Below are positions 1 to 12,222 of a stretch of DNA of 64,000 nt, in pieces. The position numbers and the translations under genes are program-made. The notes beneath the pieces were generated by a model. It did no database searches. It was not told the DNA's origin and saw only the letters and a program-made list of their open reading frames with translations. Origin of the DNA: Boesenbergia rotunda (Eukaryota; Streptophyta; Magnoliopsida; Zingiberales; Zingiberaceae); the NCBI GenBank assembly GCA_024364735.1, contig JAGFNQ010002312.1:355566-419565 (forward strand), read 5' to 3'. The first letter of the stretch is position 1; each line of letters opens with the position of its first letter.

Positions 1-782
1 TTCGATTTAGTTGTTCGTCTGTTGACAGATGGCAGTCCCAGCGTACCGTTTAGGTTCTAGAGGACTTACTGCGCTCGTGTGTGATGGACTTTGGGGGCAG
101 TTGGGAGGACCATTTGCATTTGGGTGGAGTTCGCCTACAACAACGGCTTCCATTCGGCGATATAGATGATACCGTTTGAGGCGTTGTATGGTAGGGCGTG
201 TAGGACACCCACCCTCTGGGATGAGGTCGGAGAGACTCAGCTGCTGGGACCCCAGGAAGTTCAACACGAGGCAGAGTTAGTACAGACTGTCAGACAGAGA
301 TTATCAGAAGCACGAGGTTACCAGAAAAGCTATGGTGACCGGAGCCGCAGACCCATAGAGTTTGCTTCGGGTGATCATGTTTTCCTTCAAGTTTGACCCA
401 CAAAAGGGGTGAAACGTTTTAGTCTCAGAGGTGAGCTAGCTCCACGGTTTATTGGTCCGTTTCTGATTCTGGAAAGGATTGGAGCTGTAGCTTATCGCCT
501 AGCACTTCCACCGTCTTTGATCGACGTCCATGACTGGTTGCATGTATCCATGTTGAGGGGTCATGTGCTAGATTTACACTCGTATTATCCGAGGTATTTG
601 TTTCACTCCAGTCTAACAGTACTTATGAGGAGGTATCTGTGCGAATTTTGGGTTTCCGGAAGCGTCAGCTACGGAACAAGACAATCCGACTTGTTAATGT
701 CGGATGGCAGCACCCTTCGGACGCCGTGAAGACCTAAGAGCTCGAGGATATTATCCGAGCTCGCTACCCCCACTTGTTTTGA
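1..782 (+). pseudogene. TE1 pol remnant: integrase C-terminus and chromodomain-like tail
   Basis: Translation in shifting frames gives the end of a gypsy integrase: an EFAYNN-type motif near 130, then PFEALYGRACRTP near 170-205, the GPF-type region PRFIGPFLILERIG near 440-485, and VHDWLHVSML near 520-555. The tail resembles the chromodomain-like end of Tekay/Del chromoviruses and finishes with RARYPHLF at a TGA (780-782). Stops interrupt it near 164 and 396, and the frame shifts near 590-640, so it cannot make a functional integrase. Clade assignment rests on motif resemblance to TE8, not on a phylogeny. Confidence 0.75.
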
Positions 783-886
783 TGAGGTACGTGTGAGGGA
801 TTCGTGCAGTGTTTTGTACTGCTTGATCGTACCTAGCATGGGTGACAACGAAATTTGGGGACCAAATTTTTATTAGTGGGGGAGAA

Positions 887-3800
887 TGTTAAAATACGGA
901 AATTCAGAGGGCTAAAAAGTAAATTTCCTAAAAGTTAGGGGGCTTCTTTAATAAGTTCCAAACTTAGGGTCTAAATGTAAATAGCCAAACCTTATTTATT
1001 CTTTTGGTGTGGCCGATTGTGAGCCGATTTCCCTCTTCAGCCGACTCTTCTTCTTCTTCGCCGAGCGCACGCAAGGGAACTACCGACGGCGCAGCGACCA
1101 CGGGTGGTTTCCCTCCTCGCCCTTGATTCACCGTCGGACGGCAACTCCACGCGATCAAGGTCAGTCCAGAGCACACTGATCTGCTCTTCCCCTACGGCGA
1201 TCTGATTTTTCTTTGGAAGTGGATCTAGGGCACGGCGCTCTGGGCGTTTTCTTTTCTATTGGGCGAGGGAGAGGAAGCAGAAGGGAACGACGATCAAGGA
1301 TCCGGGAAAAGCTGGCTTGAATTGGTGGTTTTCCATCGCGCGCTGGCGTCGTGGTCTTGCTGCTCACCGATCGAAGAGGAGGGGTTCATGGCTAGGGTTA
1401 ATCCGTTCTTCAGGAAGATTCCCAGGTGAGCTTTGATCTGTTGTGTGTAAGCTTGGATTCCGATCTCTGTGTGTGTGTTGATCTCGAGGTCTATCTGTGA
1501 TTTAGGGTTGTTGCGATTGGTCCTCCTTCTCTACCCGATCTCGGCACATTGGAATTGATCGGAGATGGGCTTGGGATGCAGAGAATTGTAGACCATTGTT
1601 TCTTCCGAGGATCTTTGTTGGTTCTTGCAGATCGCTACCGTGGGGTCGTGAATCACAGGTAAGGACCATTTTGGATCTAAATTGCAAAGGTTTCTAGAGG
1701 TTTTGATCGCAGGATTCGGATTGATCTGTGTTGTTCTAGTTCAATCGTGAACTTGGGTTTCTATGGGATGGCACGATTTCGGTGGTTTGTGTTCTGTATC
1801 AGTTTGATTGAAGAAGTAATTAGATCATTGTTTCGTTGTGTTCTTGCTGCTGTGAGCTCGGTAGAAGATGATAGGTTTTGTCTGGATGTTTTCTGGTGGT
1901 TGATTCGAATTTTGGAATGTTAATAGTGTGCTGATCAGATTGTTGAATTCTGATATGGTGTTGGATTTGTGCTTCCACCCTTAGGTTTCGTGCTCGTGTT
2001 GTTTGTGCCGTGAGTGGATTTGGTCCATGTAGATGAAACTGCTCTGCTCTGTTAGGAGATCATGCCTTGAGCCATTTCAGGAGTTGATCCCAATATTGGT
2101 GGTGTGTAGCTTAGCTGATTTGTAAATTATACAATTAGCTAAGTTGTATTTGTTATTTGTGTTGGATGCAGGGCATTGGCGTGCGCGTCACGGCTATTAT
2201 TCTGGACGGGCGGTTCTCGTCACACGGTCTTCTACATATCGAGGCGGGTACCTCTGACTTATCTTTTAGATTAGTCCTAGCTGATATGCTTGATATGCTA
2301 TGTTTAGCGGTAGGGTAAAGTATTAGTTTATACCTGCTCTACCTTTGCTGATACTGTTTATGATAAACCTGACATGTGATACCTACACCATTAGGATCTA
2401 GGCTATGGTGCATTATTTATGATCCTTGCATATCATGTTGATATAGGTGGATTAGATAGTGGATGCTGTTTGACCAGAGTCATGCATCATCGTGCACTGT
2501 GCATCACTGTCGATCAGTGTGCCCTTATGGGTGAGTCAGGTCGACAGTCATACTGAACTATCCATACGGCCACTCATGGGTTAGTGGTTGACGGGGTATG
2601 GGTAGTGTGCTCTGTGCTGCTCCGCTCATGCACTCATGGGTTAGTGAATCGGAGCGTGGTAGCAGGCAGAGGACCCTCCTTGAGTAGCCCATATACCAGG
2701 AGTTGAGAGAGAGAGAGATCTCTCCCCCATTTGTATACATGGGGTAGGTGTTAACACTCAGATAGAGATATCCTCCAGAGATGGCCTGGGGCTGATAGTG
2801 ATATAGCCAGGATAGGTGATGACCTGGGGCTGATATAGATACCGCCAGGATAGGTTTTGGCCTGGGGCTGTTATTGATATAGCCAGGATAGGTGATGGCC
2901 TGGGGCGGATATAGATACCGCCAGGATAGGTTTTGGCCTGGGGCTGTTATTGATATAGCCAGGATAGGTGATGGCCTGGGGCGGGTATAGATATCGCCAG
3001 GATAGGTTTTGGCCTGGGGCTGTTATTGATATCGCCAGGATAGGTCATGGAGTAGGGGTGTTACACCGACAGCATACCGTCTACTCGGTTGCTCAGGATT
3101 AGCAGCGGCAGAGTACGGACGGCAGTCACAGCTCTACGCAGGAGGGTGGCCTCCGCTCAGCTTCCTCCCGTACGTAGCTGACGATGTCCGACCGGCGACA
3201 GAGGTGACCATGTCATTGCACCATGTGCATACGAATCTTTTGCACTTGCCCGTGCTTGTTATACTTGGATGTTGCATTTGTTTGACATGCACATACAGGA
3301 GACCCTTATGTCAGTTTCGACGACTCAGCCAGATTGGTATGGTATTTCTATTCCTGTTCCAGTTATGTTTACCCCTGCATGTACCTGTGTTATTTCGATT
3401 TCCTGTTACTCTATTGCTAGCTTAGACTATCCTGTATATCTGATGAGATATTCGCTGAGTATTATTACTCACCCCGTTAGCTCCCTGTTTTTATTTCAGG
3501 ATGATTGTCTGGAGCGCCCGGCAGCCTGTCCCAGTTCGCGTGTTTCTTCGAGATGATTCCGGGATGTTTCTATTACTTTGTTGGTGGTATATGTTGGTAC
3601 CCTTTTTCTGTTTCTTTGCTTTACTTTTCCGCTGCGGTATTCGTATTTGATTGTGTCCTTTTATATGACGGTATAGTTGTACTTTTGTGAGCCATGGAGG
3701 TCTTGTGCTTGTGTTTGTCGTAAGTCGTACCGGTACGCAACTTTTATCGTCGTTTCGTTTTCGTTGATTTTAGACGGTTGTTCCAGCCCTATAGGTTGGG

Positions 3801-3907
3801 GTACTGTCAACTGAGGTGGTCGTAGATGCTTGGTTTCCGAATTGTCCGTCGGTCGAGGGAGTGGCAGTCCGGTCGGTATCGGGCGGGCAGCTCCTTGGGG
3901 CGTGACA
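887..3907 (+). repeat. TE1 3' LTR
   Basis: The LTR starts TGTTAAAATACGG directly after the polypurine tract AGTGGGGGAGAA (875-886). It ends at GGGGCGTGACA near 3907 (plus or minus 2), giving about 3.0 kb, a usual size for Tekay/Del-type LTRs. It holds a 38-bp minisatellite at 2784-3050 and a CpG-rich leader-like stretch at 1040-1420. I see no gene in it; the short ORFs are not conserved with anything I recognise. Confidence 0.7.
2784..3050 (+). repeat. 38-bp minisatellite in the TE1 LTR
   Basis: CCTGGGG recurs at about 2784, 2823, 2861, 2899, 2937, 2975 and 3013, so the period is about 38 bp with seven copies. Alternate copies are more alike (endings TTTTGG or GTGATGG), giving a 76-bp higher-order unit. 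Confidence 0.85.
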
Positions 3908-3954
3908 CAAGGTCCCTTGCCCAATATACATCTGCAGAGCCCTTCTGGCTCAAC

Positions 3955-6900
3955 TTTGATCCTTTTCACTACTTTCCAGTGTCTCGATCCTAGGTTTTAC
4001 TGGAAACGACTAACTAAGCCAACAGCATAGCTTATATCAGGACTAGTACACAACATAGTGTACATCAAACTACCAATGACACTAGCATATGGTTTTTCCT
4101 TCATATCGGCTATTTCATTAGGAGTCTTGGGATACATACTTTTGCTCAGAACAGCATCTCTCGCTACAGGAGTTTGTTCAATGTTGCAGTTTGACATATT
4201 AAAGTGTTGTAACATCTTAATAATATAAGCCTCTTGAGACAAATTCAAAAGTCCTTTTGATCGATCTCGAATGATCCGTACTCCTAAGATGTACTCAGCT
4301 TCTCCCATGTCTATTATATCAAATTGTGATGAAAGCCAAGACTTGACTTCAATCACAAACTTTAGGTCACTTCCAGCTATTAGCATATCATTAACATATA
4401 ATGATAAAATGACAAACTTTCCTTTATCCTTTCTTAGGTAAACACAATGATCCTCATTGAACATTTCGAAACCATAAGACAAAATAACTTCATTGAATCT
4501 TATGTTCCATTGCCTTGACGCCTACTTTAGCTCATACATAGACTTCTCAAGTCTACATACTTTATCCTTTTGGCCCTCTGCTATATAACCTTCTGGTTGT
4601 GTCATATAAATTTCTTCGTCAAGATTACCATTAAGGAAAGCCGTCTTTACATCCATTTGATGTAATTCTAAGTCAAAATGTGCTACTATAGCTAGGATGA
4701 CTCGTATTGACACAAACTTCACAACTGGGGAGAATGTCACTTCAAAATCAATACCCTCCATTTGGGTATATCCTTTTGCAACCAAACGAGCTTTGTACCG
4801 ATTAATCGACCCATCCGCTTTCATCTTAATTTTGAGAATCCACTTATTCCCAATAGATCTGCGGCCCGGAGGAAGATCGACTAAATCCAAAACTTGATTC
4901 TTTCTCATGGACTCCATTTCTTCATCCATTGCAACTTTCCATTTCTCCTTAACTGAGCATTTCATTGCTTCCTCAACCGTTCGAGGTTCTTCATCATCAA
5001 TTGGGAGAATCATTAATGCCTCATTTTCAATGTCAAACCTTCTCCGAGGAATAATCTTACGATTACTTTTTCGCAGGTTAGACTGTTGAGAGACTAAGTC
5101 ATTTATAGGTCATTTACTCTCACTAGGTTGACTAGATTCAGGTATCCCCTGTGATTCCTGATTCGTTGATAGAGGAACAGTATCCTCCTCCTCTATTTCA
5201 AATAAAGGAGTTGATTTATCAACTTCATCTCTTGTTGGGAACTTAATTTTGAGAAAAATGACATCGCTTGACTCTATTTCAGAGATGGTTACATCTTGTT
5301 GCTCACCAATAAAAACATAACCTTAGAGGTATCAGAATATCTTACAAAGATACATTTTCTACCCCTGGGTCCTAATTTTCCATGTTTGTGAGTCTTGTCA
5401 TGAATATAAGCAGCTGACCCCCATAGTCTCAGATTACTTAAATATGGTTTTCTGCCTATCCAAAGTTCATATGGAGTAGATGGAACAGATTTAGAAGGCA
5501 CCCGGTTAAGTATGTAGGTTGCAGCCAATAATGCATTTCCCCAATAGGAAATGGACAAATTAGCTTGAGCCATCTTCGACCTAACCATTTCAAGAAGAGT
5601 TCGATTTCTTCTTTCAGCAACTCCATTATGCTGTGGAGTCCCAGGGATAGTTAACTGTCTAATAATCCCTTTCTCATTACATATTATCTTGAACTAATCA
5701 GACAAATATTCACCTCCACGGTCAGTGCGAAAGGTTTTAACCTTACATTCCAATTGATTCTCAGCTTCGTTTAAATAATGATTAAAGCAATCTAATGCTT
5801 CAGATTTATGAGAAATTAAATACACATGACCAAAACGCGTGAAGTCATCAATAAATGTAATGAAATAAGAACTTCCATGTATAACCTTCATGTTCATCAG
5901 ACCATAAATATCCGAATGAATCAATTGCAATGGTGATTCAGCCCTAATAGCCTTACCAAATGGTTTCCTAGTTGCTTTTCCAGTAAGACAATGCTCACAT
6001 ATAGACAAGTCAACTTTAGCACGAGTGCCGAGCAGACCCTCTCTTGCTAATCTATTCATTCTTTCTTATCCTATATGCCCCAATCTAGCATGCCAAACTT
6101 CATCATTAACATCAGCATCGTTAGTAAGAGTAATGTCTGAAAAACAACCATTATTTCCACAATTAACATCTGGTTCTACATCAAGAACCATGAAACCGTT
6201 TGATACATAACCATACCAATTAACACAGAGTTAATTTTATGTTCCACGCAACGACTATAAAAGTTCAAACAGTAACCCAATTCAAGAAGATAATTAACGG
6301 AAACTAGATTCCGTCGAATCTCAAGAGCATACAAGACATCATGCAGAAACAAGGTACGCCCACCACGAAGGTTGAGTTTGCAAGTGTCAATTCCTTTGAC
6401 TTCAATTCTTGCATTATTTCCCACATATATCCACTTATTGCCAGCTGGTACCCGACGGTACTCTACGTATGTAGCTCGATCATGAGCTATATGGTTCGTT
6501 ACTATTGAATCTATAATCCACAAAGGATAAGAATCAGCTAACGACACTGTACTAGCAACATAATGCTCATGAAACTTATTCTTGTTTGAGTTTTGCCCAG
6601 CAGCAGCAGCAGCTTCTTTTCCCTCTCTTTTCTCGAACCATCTTTTTTTATTCTTGGATCCAAAACTTTCAGCTACAAAAGCTTGTTTAGAAATTCTTAT
6701 GGATTCTATTCTCTCCGCCTCCAATTCAATTGGCGTGAGACATCGGTGAGAGTCTTGATACTCTCACTGTCAGTATGATTCTGTTTCGTTTCCCAAGAAT
6801 CAGGAAGGGAACGGATAACTGCTTGAACCTGTTATTCATCGGTCAACTCATGACCAGCAGCCTTTAGCTCCTGAATCATATTCCCTATTTCTCTCAGATG

Positions 6901-7297
6901 TTGAGCCATGGTAATATTCGGGCGCTTTTTACAACTGTCAAACTTAATTGTCAGTTAACGAAGCTTGCTCAAGCTAACTTCACTGCATTTCTTTCTAAGG
7001 GCTACCTAGACGGCATGAGCAGATGGTGATGACTCATACTCAAATACCAGGTCATCTACCATTGAACTAATCAATATGCCCTTAGTAGTGGAGTCCTTTT
7101 TCTTCCATGCCCTATAGGCATCAAGATCAAGTTTATGCTGTGCAGTTGAATCATAAGCAGGTTCTTCCATGAACTGTTACAGCCTCTAGAACTTCCTGTT
7201 CCTCAAAAATATATTGTATCTTGAGATGTCATATTTTATAGTTATCCCCATATAATTTCTCTCTATTCAGTTTAGCTATGATGTTCTTAATTGCCAT
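3955..7297 (-). pseudogene. TE2 gag-pol pseudogene (copia type)
   Basis: The gag start is near 7297 (MAIKNIIAKLN). Gag C-terminus and protease lie at 6724-6176. The protease active site reads IIDSIVTNH where TE3 has IIDSGATNH, so the catalytic Asp-Ser-Gly context is broken. The CCHC knuckle seen in TE3 is missing. Integrase core is at 6059-5694, with HSDIYG and RTDRGGEY around the first two catalytic Asp; its C-terminal part is at 5588-5289. RT occupies 5013-4522 and 4482-3997. The RT catalytic box reads YVNDML instead of YVDD, losing one Asp. The downstream piece YASVIGSLMY...SRFQ ends in a stop and fades near 3955. Multiple frameshifts and stops separate the blocks. Confidence 0.85.
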
Positions 7298-7477
7298 GAT
7301 CTATCATAAATAAACACATTATTTATTGACTAAGTGTAATTTATATGCATGTAACTTATGATTGACTCGTTGTAAATTAGAATTGGTTTACAAAATCAAG
7401 TGGTAACTATGTTTCCACTCATCATTCGTATAATCCAATCTAATCAGCATTGATCAATTATATTACATACATCCCAT

Positions 7478-7676
7478 CAAATGAACTAATCATTTGTATA
7501 ATGAACTAATTATAGAATGAATTAATCATTAAATGAACTAATCACTTGTATGAATAAACTAATCATTAAACGAACTAATCATTTGTAGGAATGAACTAAT
7601 CATTTATAAAAATGAACTAATGATTAAATGAACTAATCATTTGTAAAAATGAACTAATCATTTGTAAGATTTGTTA
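7478..7676 (-). repeat. Tandem ~21-bp AT-rich repeat in TE2
   Basis: Variants of ATGAACTAATCATTTGTA recur about ten times between the gag start and the extra-ORF remnant. The matching region of TE3 (14428-14500) has only about three copies, so the array expanded in TE2. Confidence 0.75.
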
Positions 7677-7814
7677 ACATATAACATGACATTTTTTCAG
7701 AAAATAGTACTGTTTGTATAAAACAACAGTTTATACCACATGACTTTCATAAACTAAATAGGCTAATACTGTTCGTACATAACGACAATAACAATAACAA
7801 AACTTTAACAAATT

Positions 7815-7968
7815 AAATAAGCTAATGTCATTGCCACTAGGACAAACACTAGTGCAGTTGTTAACATAATCCATTTTATGTTAGACTTTGCTCTATCTCC
7901 TCAATCGCCTCCCTCAGCTCATTCTGTCACACATTGAGACAGGTCATCGTGTATATCATCTTTAGCAT
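7815..7968 (-). pseudogene. TE2 remnant of the extra ORF upstream of gag
   Basis: An ATG at 7968 on the minus strand starts a stretch aligning with the start of the TE3 extra ORF (shared NELRE then IEEI). It is broken by a stop and lacks the middle, including the acidic repeats. The end (about 7860-7815) encodes TTALVFVLVAMTLAY, closely matching the TE3 hydrophobic tail TTVLVFVLVGVVLAY. About 450 bp of the middle is missing relative to TE3. Conservation of both ends in two diverged elements argues this was a real gene of the lineage. Confidence 0.65.
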
Positions 7969-8798
7969 GTGGAATTGAAAAATATTATTGTCAGTACAAA
8001 ACTGGCAATCCAGTAACAAAATTGGTTCATTTCAATTCACATATATATACATAAAACACACAGAATCATAAGCAAATAAGAAAAACAAATCTTCTTTATT
8101 TGAGGAAATCCAGTTGACTAACACACTAGACCGGTCAATTTGGAAATTAGATCTCTAAGTATTAACTTATTCTTTTGTCCTTATTAGAACTGATCTAATT
8201 GAATATCTTATTGTTATTGTTTAATTTTAAGCTCATTCACGTTTAAGTCAAACTTATTTATCAAACCAATTAGACTGGTTATAATTTAGACCAAATTGGT
8301 CTGGTTAAACCAACCAATGGTTTGAACTAGACCCAACCTAATTGGTTCAAACTGATCTGATTAAACTAACAAATGGTTTGAACCAAAATCCGATATGATT
8401 GAACCAAACTAATCTGATTAAACCAACTAATGGTTTAACCCATGTCTAATTGGATAGATTGGTTCAAATTAATTGAACCAGAGTTAAAAATAACTCTTGG
8501 TCACAGCTCTTGGTTGAGCCTTATCCCTCTTTCAAAGAGGTTGGCGGGTCGATTCTCCATTGAGATTTTTTCTCCCGCCTTTTAAATTGATTTTTTTCCC
8601 GTTTGATTTAATTAAATCAAACTTCTTCTCGCAAAAATTGAAACAACCATGACACATACTCGCGAGTTCCCGACGACTACGTTGGATTCTCGCTCGGCAA
8701 GAGAAGAACACGACGGAGACAAACTCCGACCGCGACATCGAACAGGGGCTAAGAAGTGATCGATATACAGAGGTAAAGTCATGCTTTTACAATCTAAC
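7969..8798 (-). other. TE2 leader (noncoding)
   Basis: This region lies between the primer site and the extra-ORF remnant. Segment 8140-8480 is rich in GGTTTGAACC/TTGGTTCAAA-type repeats and aligns by eye with TE3 13190-13470. I see no gene here. Confidence 0.6.
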
Positions 8799-8810
8799 GC
8801 TCTGATACCA
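8799..8810 (-). other. TE2 primer binding site
   Basis: The plus strand reads GCTCTGATACCA, i.e. TGGTATCAGAGC on the minus strand, the usual plant copia/gypsy site complementary to initiator methionine tRNA. It fixes the 5' LTR edge at about 8815. Confidence 0.9.
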
Positions 8811-8814
8811 ATCT

Positions 8815-9310
8815 TGATATTTCTAAAGCATGAACTACAGAAACAAATTCTGTAAATCTAAACACTTACAGTGATCTGCACTTGGAGAAGAAACCGGAAG
8901 ACTTTGCCATCCGAAGAATGATCACGAACGAATCGAAAAGCTCTTCATAATTTCACAAACCAAATCCCTCTTTTGTAATTGGACGAACCAATCTTGAATG
9001 TTCTTCTCAATAACCCCTTCTTCGTCATATGCACTTAGGCGAACCTTACACGATGACCTTATACACAGGAGACGAACCCTTTCTCTTTGACCTCGCACAT
9101 ACCTCGCACATAGCTTGTCTCGCACGATCTCCATTGGCTTGGACACACGCACATAGCATATCCTTTCTCTTGTTCACCTCTCCCCTTTGCCTTGGAAGTC
9201 ATATATATAGGGGTAAAAGGTCTCTTCATATTCCTCCATTAATGGAGGAATATGAATGAGTTAGAAGATGATGAGGAAGGGGTGCCTCTTCATCTTCTAT
9301 AACTCGAACA
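8815..9310 (-). repeat. TE2 5' LTR
   Basis: The edge next to the primer site (TGATATTTCTAAAGCATGA on the plus strand) matches the end of the TE3 LTR (TGTTGATCTAAAGCATGA on its complement), including a shared AAACACTTACAGT block. The outer edge, near CTCGAACA at 9310, is inferred because there is no partner LTR to compare. A TATA-like TATATATA occurs at about 9200-9208. Confidence 0.5.
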
Positions 9311-10300
9311 CAAAAAAGTTGGTTTGAAATGGTTCCTAAACCTGAGATCAAACTGAAATGATCCAGTTACATTGAAGGGCTTCTAGTTGCAATTTTTCAT
9401 GTCGTTTGGCAGATATAGTAGATCTAGAAAAATCAAAATCATAAATGAAAATCAACCTCTTAATTATCATAATTGTCCAGGTTTCTTTTCTCCCTGCTGC
9501 AAAAGGACGAAAATTGATAAGGTATCAATTTTCTTCCTGGCAAAGACAACTCACACGAAGGAAGGAAATTTAATCCATTCCAATTCCTTCATTTATTCCT
9601 ACTACCTGTTCCCAATATATAAAGTGAGAGAATTCCCTTGCCGACAGATGAATATTTTTTTTTTCGTTTGTTAAAAAATAATTAAATCAGAGAAGATACA
9701 GATAGTGTTTCCACTTTGAAGTTTGTGTAAACAAAATACTTCATTTTCTTCCTCAATACAAATTCTGATAGAATCAGCGAAGAAAAGGGAACAAAATTTG
9801 CCGAAAAGAATTAAAATGGGGAATTGGAATGACAAAGAAGAGAAAACACCAGTTTTGATTCATTTTATAAGCTCTCCGATTGTCAAAATAACTTCAAAAT
9901 AGCTCACCCCAAATCGAAAGCAGTAATCCGTCCACATCTTCCTCCTCAATCAAGCAACAGACAGAGAGTGAGAAATCACCTGAAAAGTACCGGGAAATGC
10001 TGAGCCCCTTCTTAGTTCTGGAAAATTGCAATCATCTACTCAGCTTTCTCGCGAAGATATGGATAGATGATAGCTACTATAAATGAATCGATAGGAAGAA
10101 GAAGACGACAAAATTTGCCTTGGACTCAACTCAAAGAATCAAAATAATAATAAAAAAGTGATTAATGAATAAATGAATGATATCGATGGCAGGAGCAGTG
10201 GTTTTGCTTACAGAATCGAAGGTGGGGGATGAATGTTGAAGCATTCAAACGAGGTGTGATTCGTCTGGTTAGTGCCCTTATCAATCCGTCTCAAATTAAT
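9311..10300. other. No recognisable gene; possible low-copy host DNA
   Basis: This stretch shows no LTR, pol or gag similarity and is less repetitive than its surroundings. On the minus strand, around 10000-9880, a pyrimidine tract ending in CAG is followed by a short ATG frame running to GGTGAGC, which could be an intron-exon-intron fragment of an unrecognised host gene. That is weak, and no protein family is visible. Confidence 0.3.
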
Positions 10301-11020
10301 TTGAAGGTAATAAATTATGAGGATATTAGCCCGATTGTTGAGCATGCACTCTGAATTTATATATCTATTATATTCTATATATAAAAAGAGAGTTGTTGCT
10401 AAATTTCCTTAGAATATTTCATTAATATTTGACTATAGAAAACTTTAAATATTTGATTATGAAAAATAGATAGATAATAAATAATTTCCTTGCAAATTTG
10501 TGTCAACAAAGTAAATATTTTAATATTTGATTATATATCTATATATTTATATCTATAAAAACAGTGTTGTCTCCTAAAATTCTTTAAAATATATCATTAA
10601 TATTTGATTATATTTTATTTTTAAATATTTGATTATTAATAATCATTAATATTTGATTATAGAAAGATTTAAATGTTTGATTTTTAAAAATCATTAATGT
10701 TGGATTATAGAAAACATTTTCACTTAAAATTTCTTACTATATATCATTAATGTTTGATTATATACTACTTTTAAATATTTGATTATAGAAAATTTTAAAT
10801 GTTGAATTATTAAAAATTATTATTTGATTATAGAAAAGAGTTGTCTCCTAAAATTCCTTATGATATAATATTAATATTGATTATATTTTACTTTTAAATG
10901 TTTGATTATTAAAGATTATTAATGTTTGATTATGAGAACATTAAATGTTTGATAATTAATATTTTATTATAGAAAGTTTTAAATATTTGATTATTAAAAA
11001 TAAATCTTACCTTTTAATTA
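10301..11020. repeat. Degenerate AT-rich array of ATTTGATTAT units
   Basis: TTTGATTAT or close variants recur about twenty times, joined by AGAAAA-TTTTAAAT or AAAAATCATTAAT linkers, with a rough 30-40 bp spacing. There is no coding potential. Function unknown. Confidence 0.65.
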
Positions 11021-11852
11021 AAAATCTAGACCTTTTAATAATTATCTCTCAATTAATTTGATAAAGTCCAAAATTAAATTACATTAATATTTTTTTTCTT
11101 TTCAAATCGAAAATAATTTAAAGATTTATTAACAATTTTAACTTTTTATTCTTCTCAAATCACAGACGTATTTATTTCATTATTCTAACGTAACTTGCGG
11201 TATGATTACTAAAATACATGACAGGTCACGTTATTAATACTATAAATGATGGTAAAAACTCTTTAAAAAATTACGTCGAAATATTATTTGTTAAACTAAG
11301 GTTCGATTATTAGGCATTCAATAATATATAGTAATAAATGATGAACACAAATAGCTATATATTTTTATTTAATAACATAAAGATAAAAATAAAACATAAT
11401 TAGCATTTTCCATACAAATTTATTTACACTATGCATACATTTCTAATAAATTAATAAAATTATTACGTTTCCACAAAATTAAAAATAAATTATGATAAAA
11501 TAAATCTATATTAAACACACTGTAGTGAAGTGGCATAGTTTTAAAAATTTTTATAGAATAAATTATACTATTATTATTTACTATTGAATTAAAGATCTGA
11601 TTTTTTAATAACCAACTCTTAAATATTTAATAAAATTTGAAATAAAGTTACATTAATATTTTTTTAAAATAATTATATAATTTATTAGTAATTTTAACTT
11701 TTTATTTTTTTTTCAAATCATCGATGTATTAATCTATCTATATCCATTATTCTGATATATATATATATATATATATATGGTCACATTATTTAAAAATTAT
11801 TAATCAAGTAACGCTGCCAACTGTCCCTATCTCACAGAAATTTTCCATCGAC
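11021..11852. repeat. AT-rich duplicated segments with a (TA)n tract
   Basis: Segment 11040-11190 resembles 11605-11760 (both contain ACATTAATATTTTTTT and ATTTTAACTTTTTATT). Segment 11225-11335 resembles 16812-16913 beyond TE3. A (TA)n microsatellite sits near 11756-11778. No gene is seen. TE3 inserted within this AT-rich repeat territory. Confidence 0.6.
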
Positions 11853-11857
11853 ACTAG
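11853..11857 (+). repeat. TE3 left target-site duplication ACTAG
   Basis: ACTAG directly precedes the 5' LTR and is repeated at 16648-16652 directly after the 3' LTR. Confidence 0.95.
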
Positions 11858-12209
11858 TGTTAGAAATGGGAACGTGTGAGCATACGTTCCCAAGGGAGTG
11901 GGCCACGTTTCCCCTCCCTCCCCACTCTTCTTGGCCTCTTGCTCTCCTATATAAGCCATAGAAAGAGGACAAGAAGAGGCAGTGAAAAACTTGATTCGTT
12001 CATGTGCAAGTGGGAAGAGAAACTTGAGAAGGAGAACATCCAACGAGTCGATGGGATTTGGTTTGTGGAAGCTGAAGAACTTTCCGATTTGTGCATGATC
12101 ATTCTTCCGACGATGAGCATGAAAGAGCGAAGGACGTGCGAAATCCAATACTGTAAGTGTTTACGTATTTGCAAAATTTTATTTCACGATTTCATGCTTT
12201 AGATCAACA
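11858..12209 (+). repeat. TE3 5' LTR
   Basis: Starts TGTTAGAAATGGG and ends GATCAACA. A TATA box TATATAAG is at 11948-11955, 90 bases in. A short inverted repeat (GGGAACGTGTG / CATACGTTCCC) lies near the start and could form a hairpin. Confidence 0.93.
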
Positions 12210-12210
12210 A

Positions 12211-12222
12211 TGGTATCAGAGC
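12211..12222 (+). other. TE3 primer binding site
   Basis: TGGTATCAGAGC starts one base after the LTR end and is complementary to initiator Met tRNA. Confidence 0.93.

Larger units (their letters stand above)
1..3907 (+). mobile_element. TE1: 3' part of a Ty3/gypsy chromovirus-like retrotransposon
   Basis: The window opens inside a gypsy pol gene (integrase C-terminus), followed by a purine-rich tract and a 3-kb LTR. The 5' LTR, gag and most of pol lie before base 1. The right edge abuts copia coding sequence of TE2 on the opposite strand, so TE1 inserted into TE2. The target-site duplication cannot be tested because the left end is outside the window. Confidence 0.8.
3908..9310 (-). mobile_element. 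TE2: decayed Ty1/copia retrotransposon cut by TE1
   Basis: Read on the minus strand: LTR (about 9310-8815), primer binding site (8810-8799), long leader, remnant of an extra ORF, gag, protease, integrase, reverse transcriptase. The end of RT/RNase H and the 3' LTR are lost where TE1 inserted near 3908. It is a diverged relative of TE3: Gag, protease, the extra ORF and the leader segment 8140-8480 all align by eye with TE3. TE2 keeps most of pol, which TE3 has lost. Many stops show it is dead. Confidence 0.8.

Noticed and set aside
1388..1424. Short ATG frame ending at a GGTGAGC splice-donor-like site in the TE1 LTR
   Set aside because: Could suggest a captured exon, but only 13 codons with no matching second exon found; insufficient.
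9387..9674. A 95-codon plus-strand frame as a host gene
   Set aside because: AT-rich, no recognisable domain, no splice or promoter support.
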